From contig NIRF01000002.1 of assembly GCA_002878375.1 (NCBI GenBank), positions 132,626-196,625 of the forward strand: a stretch of 64,000 bases of DNA. Direction: 5' to 3'. The position numbers were made by a program, and so were the translations under genes. The notes below the pieces were generated by a model, which was not told the DNA's origin, searched no databases, and was given only the letters and a program-made list of their open reading frames with translations. Origin of the DNA: Dictyoglomus sp. NZ13-RE01 (GTDB lineage Bacteria; Dictyoglomota; Dictyoglomia; Dictyoglomales; Dictyoglomaceae). How positions within the stretch are numbered: the first letter of the stretch is position 1; each line of letters begins with the position of its first letter. Below, one piece after another: positions 40,699 to 48,984 of the stretch.

Positions 40699-42462
40699 GT
40701 TTGTAGCTCGCCTATAAGGGATTGAAACACAATCACAGCAGATAGTGTGAACTACAGAAATAAGTTTGTAGCTCGCCTATAAGGGATTGAAACCTTATAT
40801 GAGTGCGGTTATTTAGTCTTTGAGGACGAGGTTTGTAGCTCGCCTATAAGGGATTGAAACTTTGTAAGGGGAGCAAATAGCTCCCCTTCTCTTTTAGGTT
40901 TGTAGCTCGCCTATAAGGGATTGAAACTACATATAAACCGAGCATAAAAACAAAAGTATTGAAGGTTTGTAGCTCGCCTATAAGGGATTGAAACAACTCT
41001 TCTCTTAACTTTTGAATTTCGTTAACCATACGTTTGTAGCTCGCCTATAAGGGATTGAAACGCTCTTCAATACTTTTCTCTAATTGGTAAGTTAGGAGTT
41101 TGTAGCTCGCCTATAAGGGATTGAAACAGGTAAGGCGTTTATTCTCGGCGATGGCGTAAAGAAGTTTGTAGCTCGCCTATAAGGGATTGAAACTATTTTT
41201 GGAAAATCTCAATCAGGGTCATACCAGCACGTTTGTAGCTCGCCTATAAGGGATTGAAACAAACAAAACGCCCCTGGAATGTATTTCGGAAAGCCCCAGT
41301 TTGTAGCTCGCCTATAAGGGATTGAAACAAAACTATGCTATCATAAAATTGAAAATAAAAATTGGTTTGTAGCTCGCCTATAAGGGATTGAAACAAATTT
41401 TAGAGGATGTAAGCCAAAAAGCACAAAATGTGTTTGTAGCTCGCCTATAAGGGATTGAAACTGTTGTTGGGGGGATTGGATTTTTCTTTGGGATTTTTGT
41501 TTGTAGCTCGCCTATAAGGGATTGAAACAATAAGCCCAATTGTCATACACAACCATTACAGGTTCGGTTTGTAGCTCGCCTATAAGGGATTGAAACTTCA
41601 CTTCTCTTCACCTCCTTTCTCCTCAGTCCTTTCGTTTGTAGCTCGCCTATAAGGGATTGAAACAATACTTCTCTTTTCTCTCGTAATATATGTAGAAGAG
41701 TTTGTAGCTCGCCTATAAGGGATTGAAACTATTCATTATATCAGACATAACATCAAAAGCAAACCCGTTTGTAGCTCGCCTATAAGGGATTGAAACGGAG
41801 AATCTTCCCTGTGTATGCAGAAGAAAATTCAGCGTTTGTAGCTCGCCTATAAGGGATTGAAACTCGAATACGAAGGAAGACGTTTCGGACGCTTGATAAT
41901 GTTTGTAGCTCGCCTATAAGGGATTGAAACTATTTTGGTCTTCTATACAGCATTCACTTATAAAGTCGTTTGTAGCTCGCCTATAAGGGATTGAAACGTA
42001 GAGAGAGAGATATGGGACAGGTGGTATCAGAAGGTTTGTAGCTCGCCTATAAGGGATTGAAACCTTCATATATTCCCCTCACTAACTCCTGAGTGTTTAG
42101 GTTTGTAGCTCGCCTATAAGGGATTGAAACTAAGAAGGTCGGGGCCTCTTGCGTGTTCAGTAGAGCGTTTGTAGCTCGCCTATAAGGGATTGAAACTAAG
42201 AGTGGTGAAGAAACTTCCTACAATTCCTGTGTGGTTTGTAGCTCGCCTATAAGGGATTGAAACTAAAATTGTAGACTAAAATTTGTTTAGGAGGTGTCAG
42301 TTTGTAGCTCGCCTATAAGGGATTGAAACTATTTCTGGAAAATATCTACTAACTTCATTTTTCCAAGTTTGTAGATCGCCTATAAGGGATTGAAACCAAA
42401 TAAATTGAATCTCAAAAAGTTTGAAGGTAATGGTTTGTAGCTCGCCTATAAGGGATTGAAAT
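40699..42462 (+). CRISPR. Type I-B CRISPR array, 27 repeats and 26 spacers
   Basis: The 30-base repeat reads GTTTGTAGCTCGCC then TATAAGGGATTGAAAC. First repeat 40699-40728, last 42433-42462; spacers are 35-38 bases, mostly 36-37. All repeats are identical except the last two: 42367-42396 has A for C at position 9, and 42433-42462 ends in T. The decayed distal end and the leader on the left show that transcription and acquisition run left to right. The ATTGAAAC end fits the Cas6 handle of type I-B. Spacer 3 contains a 9-bp hairpin; spacers 4 and 6 share 13 bases in opposite orientation. Confidence 0.98.
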
Positions 42463-42470
42463 GATGCCAA

Positions 42471-42509
42471 AAATAGGAAGAAGGGAGGGAGAATGTCTCC
42501 CCCCTATTT
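42471..42509 (-). terminator. Terminator of the lipoamide dehydrogenase gene, at the array end
   Basis: AAATAGG and CCTATTT enclose GGGAG and CTCCC, giving a stepped hairpin with a T-run (TATTTTTGG) on the minus strand. It overlaps the stop of the dehydrogenase gene and separates it from the convergent array transcript. Confidence 0.7.
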
Positions 42510-43895
42510 CTTATTTACAATATGAATAGCTTCGCCCAAAGCAGATTTGGCAGATTCAAGAATTGCCTCTGGCAATGTAGGATGAGTGTGTATTGTATTT
42601 GCTATATCATTTAAGGTTAGTTTTGCTTTCATAGCAAGAGCAAGCTCGCTTATTAAAACTGATGCCTCTGGTCCTACTATTTGAGCTCCAATAATTTCCT
42701 TAGTATCCTTCTTAGCAACAATCTTAACAAAACCATCGGTAGAATTCATAGTTAGAGCCTTTCCATTTGCTGTAAAAGGAAATTCCCCTGTTATTACTTC
42801 TATACCTTTTTCCACTGCCTCTTCCTCAGTTAGTCCAACTGCTGAGATTTCTGGCTTGGAGAATATTGCCCATGGAACAACCTCATAAGAAACAGGTTTG
42901 TCCTTTCCTGCAATAATTTCTGCTACTGTCTCTCCATCATACATTGCCTTGTGTGCAAGAAGTAGTCCACCTATTACATCTCCAACAGCATAAAAACCTT
43001 CCACATTTGTTCTTAAATAATTATCTACTATTATTCTTCCTCTATCTGTCTTAATCCCTACACTTTCTAATCCAATGCCTTCAGAATTAAGCTTTCTTCC
43101 AATGGATACAAGTACCTTACTTGAAGTAAGAACTTCTCCTGTAGAAAGAGTAGAATAAACTTTTCCATCCTTTACTTCAATATTTTCTATTTTCGTTCCT
43201 GTAATGACTTTTACTCCTTTTTTACTTAGTATTCTCTGAATTACCTGAGCAGTTTTTCTATCTCTGAGAGTGGGTACCACTTGAGGCATCATCTCAACAA
43301 TTGTTACTTTTGCACCAAAGGATGACCAAAAAGTTGCAAACTCTATTCCAATAGCACCTGCTCCTACTATAACCACATCATCAGGAATTTCTCTTAAATT
43401 CAATGCATCGTCGGAATTCAATATATTTACATGATCGATTTTTAAGGCTGGAATCTCTGCTGGCTCTGATCCTGTGGCTATAACAATATTTTTACCTTGC
43501 ACTAATTCCTTACCATTTTGAGTTTCTATCTCTATAGTTCCACCATCTACAATTTTGCCAAAACCTCTCTTTATAACTACTTTCCTTGATTTTAAAAGAA
43601 ACTCAACTCCAGAAACTAATTTTTTCACTACATTTTCTTTCCATTTTAATATTCCATCAATATCATAGGAAATATTAGGAATGTCTATCCCAAAAACTTT
43701 AGATTCTTTGGCTTCTGTATACAAATCTGCAGATTTTAATAAAGCTTTTGTTGGAATACATCCCCTATTTAAACATGTTCCTCCAAGCTCTCTATTTTCA
43801 ATAATACATACAGACATACCTAAGTCTGCGGACCTTATAGCTCCTACATAACCAGCACTTCCAGCTCCTAAGAAGATTACATCAAACTTCTCCAT
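42504..43895 (-). CDS. lpdA: Dihydrolipoamide dehydrogenase family flavoprotein
   Basis: The 463-residue protein has the FAD motif VIFLGAGSAGYVGAIRSADLG, the redox-active GGTCLNRGCIPTKALL, the NAD motif VVIVGAGAIGIEFATFW and the C-terminal HTHPTLPEAI active-site histidine-glutamate. It oxidises protein-bound dihydrolipoamide with NAD in 2-oxoacid dehydrogenase or glycine cleavage complexes. No E2, lipoyl or gcv gene is adjacent, so the partner is unknown. Ribosome site AAGGAGG is 8 bases before the ATG. Confidence 0.92.
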   Translation of the reverse strand: MEKFDVIFLGAGSAGYVGAIRSADLGMSVCIIENRELGGTCLNRGCIPTKALLKSADLYTEAKESKVFGIDIPNISYDIDGILKWKENVVKKLVSGVEFLLKSRKVVIKRGFGKIVDGGTIEIETQNGKELVQGKNIVIATGSEPAEIPALKIDHVNILNSDDALNLREIPDDVVIVGAGAIGIEFATFWSSFGAKVTIVEMMPQVVPTLRDRKTAQVIQRILSKKGVKVITGTKIENIEVKDGKVYSTLSTGEVLTSSKVLVSIGRKLNSEGIGLESVGIKTDRGRIIVDNYLRTNVEGFYAVGDVIGGLLLAHKAMYDGETVAEIIAGKDKPVSYEVVPWAIFSKPEISAVGLTEEEAVEKGIEVITGEFPFTANGKALTMNSTDGFVKIVAKKDTKEIIGAQIVGPEASVLISELALAMKAKLTLNDIANTIHTHPTLPEAILESAKSALGEAIHIVNKK

Positions 43896-43970
43896 ATCAA
43901 ACCTCCTTCTTAAAAATTTTTTATTTTTTTATATCATATATATAGAGAATTAAAAAGTAAATTTTCCTAC

Positions 43971-43998
43971 TTGCAAAAATTTTTCAGTTTGATATAAT
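43971..43998 (+). promoter_or_regulatory. Promoter of the peroxiredoxin gene
   Basis: TTGCAA (43971-43976), a 16-base spacer and TATAAT (43993-43998). Confidence 0.6.
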
Positions 43999-44000
43999 AA

Positions 44001-44027
44001 AATTGAAAATGAGAATAATTTTAAATT
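44001..44027. promoter_or_regulatory. Imperfect palindrome at the peroxiredoxin transcript start
   Basis: AATTGAAAAT and ATTTTAAATT are inverse copies (9 of 10) around GAGAATA, placed directly after the -10 box. Position and AT-rich form are those of a Fur/PerR-type operator, but no regulator gene is nearby. Confidence 0.35.
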
Positions 44028-44049
44028 AAAAAATTAGGAGGTGTTGAAA

Positions 44050-44703
44050 ATGGAAACCAGATTACCCTTGTTAGGAGAAAAATTTCCAGAGGTAAAAGTG
44101 CAAACTACTCATGGAGAGTTAGAACTTCCTAAAGCTTTTGCTGGAAAATGGTTTGTACTATTTAGCCATCCTGCAGATTTTACTCCTGTATGTACAACAG
44201 AATTTTATGCATTCCAAAAGAGGTACAACAAATTTAGAGAACTTAATGCAGAATTAATTGGACTTAGCGTAGACCAAGTATTTTCTCATATCAAATGGGT
44301 AGAATGGATTAAAGAAAAACTTGGGGTAGACATTGAATTTCCAATCATAGCAGATACTGGGGAAGTTGCAGAAAAACTTGGCTTAATCCATCCAGGAAAA
44401 GGTACAAATACTGTAAGAGCAGTATTCATAGTAGACCCTCAAGGAGTAATAAGGTTAATAATATACTATCCACAGGAGATAGGTAGAAATGTAGATGAAA
44501 TTATTAGAGCACTAAAAGCCCTTCAAGTTTCCGATGAAAAAGGAGTTGCATTACCAGAAAATTGGCCAAACAATGAGCTTATTGGTGATAAGGCAATAAT
44601 TTCACCTGCCAAAGATATTAAGACTGCAAAAGAAATATTAGAAAAAGCCAAAAAAGGAGAAATAGAAGCCTACGATTGGTGGTTTGCATACAAGAAAATT
44701 TAG
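44050..44703 (+). CDS. Peroxiredoxin, Prx6-like 1-Cys form
   Basis: The 217-residue thioredoxin-fold peroxidase has the peroxidatic site [12 protein letters not shown] (C48) and the long C-terminal arm of the Prx6/archaeal group. In many relatives the arm carries cysteines around a DWWF motif; here it reads [12 protein letters not shown] with alanine at both places, so C48 is the only cysteine and reduction must use an external thiol. The ATG at 44050 is 9 bases after AGGAG; the GTG at 44041 touches the ribosome site. It sits behind a good promoter with a palindrome. Confidence 0.93.
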   Translation: METRLPLLGEKFPEVKVQTTHGELELPKAFAGKWFVLFSHPADFTPVCTTEFYAFQKRYNKFRELNAELIGLSVDQVFSHIKWVEWIKEKLGVDIEFPIIADTGEVAEKLGLIHPGKGTNTVRAVFIVDPQGVIRLIIYYPQEIGRNVDEIIRALKALQVSDEKGVALPENWPNNELIGDKAIISPAKDIKTAKEILEKAKKGEIEAYDWWFAYKKI

Positions 44704-44718
44704 TTAACATCTAAAACA

Positions 44719-44767
44719 AACACCTCCTTCTGGGAATATGATATAATTATTCTCAGAAGGAGGTGTT
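44719..44767. repeat. 20-bp-stem hairpin carrying SD and anti-SD sequences
   Basis: Left arm 44719-44738 (AACACCTCCTTCTGGGAATA) and right arm 44748-44767 (TATTCTCAGAAGGAGGTGTT) pair completely apart from one G-T, around a 9-base loop. It begins 15 bases after the peroxiredoxin stop. The T-run after it is weak, so it may be a terminator, an RNA-stabilising end or part of a mobile repeat. Confidence 0.75.
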
Positions 44768-44845
44768 CTAAAATTCTCCTCTTTTAAACCAAAGCATCCT
44801 CTATCTTCGACTTGGGCTTGAATTCTAATGAATTTTAGGAGGGAT

Positions 44846-45172
44846 CTATTGTTTAACTTTTTCAAAACTTTCAATAGGTCCCTCCAAAACGTAAAAAATA
44901 GGATTGCATTCTATATTCTTCATAATCTTTAAATCCTCATATAATTCTGGCGCTCTAATACTGAGTTTTTTAATTAATAAACGAAATTCATACTCAACTT
45001 GTCCAGTAGTAGTAGGTATAAGTCTTTCTAATGGTAAAAATTCTATTTTGCTAATATCAAAATGATAACCCCTTCTTTCTGCCTCAATAAATACGTAGGA
45101 AAGAAAAGAATTTATTGCTTTTAAAGGATCTCCATATACTATCCAAATATTTAGGATGTATGGTCCAAAGCC
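44846..45172 (-). pseudogene. Remnant of a pyrimidine-dimer DNA glycosylase-like protein (Pyr_excise type)
   Basis: A 108-codon open frame on the minus strand lacks any ATG start near its 5' end and begins right after a TGA. It reads GFGPYILN, DPLKAINSFLSYVFIEAERR, GYHFDISKIEF, IPTTTGQVEYEFRLLIKKL, and ends NPIFYVLEGPIESFEKVK. This corresponds, from memory of the family, to the C-terminal two thirds of the short bacterial/archaeal proteins annotated as pyrimidine dimer DNA glycosylase. The N-terminal part with the catalytic end is missing, so it is read as a truncated gene. The bases between it and the hairpin (44768-44845) show nothing recognisable. Confidence 0.55.
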
Positions 45173-45223
45173 TCATGATGTTATTGTATAATTAGTTAAC
45201 AATATTTTAAAGGGGTGAGATAA

Positions 45224-47089
45224 TTGGAAAATTTTAACGTGAAGTTAATAACTAAGGTTGAACCGTTAGGGCAAGTGGTTGAAGCTATAGTTATAAAGTT
45301 TCCAGAGCCTATTGATAGTATCAATTTATCTCCTAATGCTTTTGAAGTAATTGCTAATAGGATAAATGATTCAGGCAGTGATTTAGGGAATAGAACTATT
45401 ACTAAGATTTATACAAACAACTCACCTCGCATGACAAATAATCCGGTAGCTGGAGAGTATTTAGTAATTGAATTATACCCCAACGATATTAATGCCAATA
45501 CTTTTTATTACAAGAGTGATGGAAGAATAGGATTTAATTACGATTATGATTTAGAATATATCATTATTCAAAAAGAAAATTTGAAATCAATTAATGGGAA
45601 TATTTATCCTGCAAGAATTTATATAGGTAAAGATAGAGAAAATCTTTTAGTTGATAAATTTAAAAACTTTATTTATAAAAAAGATTCTGAAGAACTTTAC
45701 TATAGTTTATATGTTCCTGAAAATTATAATCCTAAATTAATATATCCTCTTGTAGTCTTTTTACATGGAGCAGGAGAAAGAGGTTATGGGAACCAAGCAC
45801 CTTTAAAAGCAAATAAGGGTGGAGTGGTTTGGGCAGAAGACGATATACAATCTAAGTTTCCCTGTTTTATATTAGCTCCCCAATGTCCTCAGCATAGCAG
45901 TTGGACAACCCTTTTCAATCCAGAAGATTCCTTTTCTCCATCCATATATCTTGAAATGGTCTATGAATTAATACAAAAAATCTCTGAAGAATACAATATT
46001 GATCAGAATAGAATTTATTTAACTGGGCTATCAATGGGAGGTTTTGGGACTTGGGCTTTAGCTATGGCACATCCTGACACTTTCTCTGCTTTGGTCCCAA
46101 TATGTGGAGGAGGAAATCCAAACAAAGTAAGCTTAATAAAAGATATTCCTGTGTGGGCTTTTCATGCAGAAGATGATCCCATCGTTGATAAAGAGATCGT
46201 AAGGAAGACTATTAATGCCCTTAAACAAGTAAGCGAAAAGGTGATATACACTGAGTTTGATAGTGGGCTACTTACCCCACCATTAGTACCAAATCCTCAT
46301 TTTTCCTGGGTCTTTGCCTACAACGATAAAAATATGATCAACTGGCTTTTCTCCCAATCAAGAAGAGATAAATACAATGCTATATTAGTAGAACCTAATA
46401 TCTATGTTATAAATGATTATAGGTTTGATAGCATGTATTTAATAATTGGCAGTGAAAAAGCCCTTTTAATAGATACAGGTATAGGGGAAGGAAATCTCAA
46501 AGAGTTCATAAATAAGCTTACCGATAAACCCTTAGAAGTAGTTGTTCTTCACGGTCACCATGACCATATTCTTCAGGCAGATCAATTTGAAAAAGTATAT
46601 ATGTCAGAAAAGGAAAAGGAGATTTTACCTCTCTTCGGAATTAAAAAAGATATAAAATTTTTACCTGTAAAAGAGGGAGATAAATTTGATTTGGGAGATA
46701 GAGTGCTTGAAGTAATAGAACTTCCTGGACATACGCCAGGCTCTATTGCTCTATTGGATAGGAAAAACAGAATTATATTTACAAGTGATGCCATTGGAGC
46801 AGGACATTTATGGTTACAGGTTCCTGGTGCTTCTCCTTTGAAAAAATACTTAGAAACTATTAAAAAGTTAGAAGGCTATAAAAAAGATTTTGATAAGATT
46901 TATACAGGGCATCTCTACCACTCAGGAAATAATCCCTTGCCTCCTGATTATATAGACGATGTTAGAATAGCAGTTGAGAAGGTAATAAAAGGAGAATTAA
47001 AAGGGAAACCTTATCCGATTGGAATTTTTGGGGGACTCTTTGTAGAATATGGTAAAGTTACCTTAGTATATAATCCAGATTTATTGTAA
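45224..47089 (+). CDS. Fusion of alpha/beta-hydrolase esterase and metallo-beta-lactamase-fold hydrolase
   Basis: The 621-residue protein combines three parts. Residues 1-150 form a beta-rich Ig-like segment as in thermophilic EstA-type esterases. About 155-380 is an alpha/beta hydrolase (FLHGAGERG oxyanion region, GLSMGG with nucleophile S270, DDPIVD aspartate, PHFSW histidine). About 385-621 is a metallo-beta-lactamase domain (HGHHDH at 443-448, LPGHTPGS, SDAIGA, TGHLYHSG). All catalytic motifs look intact. No signal peptide. Start TTG (45224) behind AAGGGGTGAG. The two hydrolases probably act in sequence on one ester/lactone or polyester-like substrate, which is inference. Confidence 0.85.
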   Translation: MENFNVKLITKVEPLGQVVEAIVIKFPEPIDSINLSPNAFEVIANRINDSGSDLGNRTITKIYTNNSPRMTNNPVAGEYLVIELYPNDINANTFYYKSDGRIGFNYDYDLEYIIIQKENLKSINGNIYPARIYIGKDRENLLVDKFKNFIYKKDSEELYYSLYVPENYNPKLIYPLVVFLHGAGERGYGNQAPLKANKGGVVWAEDDIQSKFPCFILAPQCPQHSSWTTLFNPEDSFSPSIYLEMVYELIQKISEEYNIDQNRIYLTGLSMGGFGTWALAMAHPDTFSALVPICGGGNPNKVSLIKDIPVWAFHAEDDPIVDKEIVRKTINALKQVSEKVIYTEFDSGLLTPPLVPNPHFSWVFAYNDKNMINWLFSQSRRDKYNAILVEPNIYVINDYRFDSMYLIIGSEKALLIDTGIGEGNLKEFINKLTDKPLEVVVLHGHHDHILQADQFEKVYMSEKEKEILPLFGIKKDIKFLPVKEGDKFDLGDRVLEVIELPGHTPGSIALLDRKNRIIFTSDAIGAGHLWLQVPGASPLKKYLETIKKLEGYKKDFDKIYTGHLYHSGNNPLPPDYIDDVRIAVEKVIKGELKGKPYPIGIFGGLFVEYGKVTLVYNPDLL

Positions 47090-47121
47090 ATTACTGGCAG
47101 AAAGAGGAAATATTAACAAAG

Positions 47122-47163
47122 AATTTCTCCCAAAAGAGGACTATTTCTCTCTTGGGAGAAATT
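47122..47163 (+). terminator. Terminator after the esterase/MBL fusion gene
   Basis: AATTTCTCCCAA (47122-47133) and TTGGGAGAAATT (47152-47163) form a perfect 12-bp stem, extended inside by AGAG/CTCT, followed by a T-rich tail. Confidence 0.8.
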
Positions 47164-47208
47164 TTCTATTGAGATACCTCAAATAAGAAATCTTGTATAA
47201 AATATATT

Positions 47209-48027
47209 CTATTGCTTTACAGCACCAAGAATACCTTGCACAAAATACTTTTGTAATCCAAAAAATATAACTATCATAGGCAACGTTGTAATTACAATTA
47301 GAGCCATAATGACTCCAAAATCTGGGTTATATCCAGAAGCAAGAGTAGATAAGAGCAAAATTAAGGTCTTCTTATCACTGCTCTGCAAAACAACCAATGG
47401 CCAAAGATAGGAATTCCAACTTGTCATAAATGCCCATATAGCTGCAGCTGCGTAAGTAGATTTCATAGAAGGAAAAACAATTGATGTTAAGATTCTAAGC
47501 TCGTTTGCCCCATCTACTTTTGCAGCCATTATAATTTCCTTAGGATATAATTTGAAATTCTGACGGAAGAAAAAGAGTAAAAATACAGAAGGTATCATGG
47601 GCAGAATAACTCCCCAATGATTGTCGAGCAGATTTAAATTAGACATCATCCTAAATAAAGGCACCATTAAGGCTGCAAAAGGAATCATCATAGTTAGGAG
47701 TAAAATTGCATAAAATCTTTCTCTTGATTTAGATGGACAGAATTCAAACCCGTAAGCAGCTAAAGAGGAAACAATCAAAGCACCTAAAACCACAAAAAAA
47801 GATATTTTAAAGGAATTTAGTATTATTTGCCACATGTTATAATTTTGAAATAGGTTTCTGAAGTTTTCTAATAATGCATTTCCAAAGGTCAATTTTCCCC
47901 TATTTATATCAACAGATGTATTGGTCATTCCCACAATCATCCAAAAGAATGGAAAAACAGAAATTATTGATACTATGATTAGAAACAAATAAATAAAGAA
48001 ATATCTAATTGCCAATCTTTTTTTCAT
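47209..48027 (-). CDS. CUT1 sugar ABC transporter permease (MalG-like)
   Basis: The 272-residue permease has six hydrophobic segments and the EAA loop AAKVDGANELRILTSIVFPSMKS that docks with the ATPase. Its start shares one base with the end of the MalF-like gene. Last gene of the LacI-linked sugar operon. No ATPase gene is present, so a shared MsmX-type ATPase is expected. Confidence 0.9.
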   Translation of the reverse strand: MKKRLAIRYFFIYLFLIIVSIISVFPFFWMIVGMTNTSVDINRGKLTFGNALLENFRNLFQNYNMWQIILNSFKISFFVVLGALIVSSLAAYGFEFCPSKSRERFYAILLLTMMIPFAALMVPLFRMMSNLNLLDNHWGVILPMIPSVFLLFFFRQNFKLYPKEIIMAAKVDGANELRILTSIVFPSMKSTYAAAAIWAFMTSWNSYLWPLVVLQSSDKKTLILLLSTLASGYNPDFGVIMALIVITTLPMIVIFFGLQKYFVQGILGAVKQ

Positions 48028-48926
48028 TATCTTTCACCTGCCCATCTCAATTGAATAAAGGATAGAATAGCAACTATAAGTACAATAATATAGGATATTG
48101 CAGAAGCATAGCCAAAATTAGGCATATATTTAAAGCAGATATTATAGATATAAACGGATGGCGTCAAAAGAGAATTTGCAGGACCAACGCTTGATCCTGT
48201 CACAACACCACTTGCTAAATTCATAGGCTCATCAAACAATTGTAAGGTTCCTATTGTAGACATGATTGATGTAAAAACTATAATGGGCTTAAGCATAGGT
48301 ATAGTTAACTTGAAAAACTTAGTAATCTCTCCAGCCCCATCAATATCTGCTGCCTCATAAATCTCAGTAGGTATATTTTGCAGTCCAGCTAAATAAAATA
48401 CCATGTTATACCCTGTCCATCTCCATGTAAGAGCCAAAATAAGAGTAACCTTTGCCCAAAAAGGATCCAAAAGCCAAGGGATAGGCTTATTTATCAAGTG
48501 TATAGACAATAAGATTTTATTAATTAATCCATCAACACTAAACATCATCTTAAATAAAACAGTGTAGGCAACAAGAGAAGTTACACATGGAAGAAAAATA
48601 GCAGTTCTAAAAACCCCTCCAAACTTTAACCGTTGATCATTTAAAAGCACTGCAAGAATCAATGCCAAAATAAGCATAATAGGTACTTGAACAACCAAAA
48701 TAATTAAAGTATTTTTCAGGGCAGTCAAAAAGGTTTCATCTTTAAACAGTCGTAAATAATTTCCAAAACCTACAAATTCTTGAATAACTCCTCTTGATGT
48801 GAATGTTGAAAGATACAAAGAATAAATAATAGGATAAAGCAAGAATAAACCTACACCTACAATTGCAAAAGAAACAAAAAACCAACCCCACAGATTCAAA
48901 TATCTCTTTCTTAAAAATGCTGTCAT
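48027..48926 (-). CDS. CUT1 sugar ABC transporter permease (MalF-like)
   Basis: The 299-residue permease has a membrane start (WGWFFVSFAIVGVGLFLLYP), six segments and the EAA loop YEAADIDGAGEITKFFKLTIP. It is the second gene after the binding protein, separated from it by a 9-bp GC-rich hairpin. It pairs with the MalG-like permease that overlaps its stop. Confidence 0.9.
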   Translation of the reverse strand: MTAFLRKRYLNLWGWFFVSFAIVGVGLFLLYPIIYSLYLSTFTSRGVIQEFVGFGNYLRLFKDETFLTALKNTLIILVVQVPIMLILALILAVLLNDQRLKFGGVFRTAIFLPCVTSLVAYTVLFKMMFSVDGLINKILLSIHLINKPIPWLLDPFWAKVTLILALTWRWTGYNMVFYLAGLQNIPTEIYEAADIDGAGEITKFFKLTIPMLKPIIVFTSIMSTIGTLQLFDEPMNLASGVVTGSSVGPANSLLTPSVYIYNICFKYMPNFGYASAISYIIVLIVAILSFIQLRWAGER

Positions 48927-48953
48927 ACTTCTTCTACCCCTTCATAATAAATT

Positions 48954-48977
48954 GGGAGAGGGAAAAACCCCTCTCCC
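48954..48977 (-). terminator. Hairpin between binding-protein and permease genes (LacI operon)
   Basis: GGGAGAGGG (48954-48962) and CCCTCTCCC (48969-48977) form a perfect 9-bp stem with loop AAAAAC, 7 bases after the binding-protein stop. Without a T-run in gene direction, it is better seen as a partial terminator or 3' stabiliser that raises binding-protein output over permeases. Confidence 0.7.
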
Positions 48978-48984
48978 TGATTCA

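Noticed and set aside
42264-42299. Spacer 24 shares AAAATTGTAGA with the CRISPR leader, suggesting self-targeting
   Set aside because: Only 11 AT-rich bases match, too short for a protospacer call.
45183-45201. Rex-like sequence before the esterase/MBL gene (TTGTATAATTAGTTAACAA)
   Set aside because: One half-site is perfect but the other is poor and the spacing is off by one, so it was not called.
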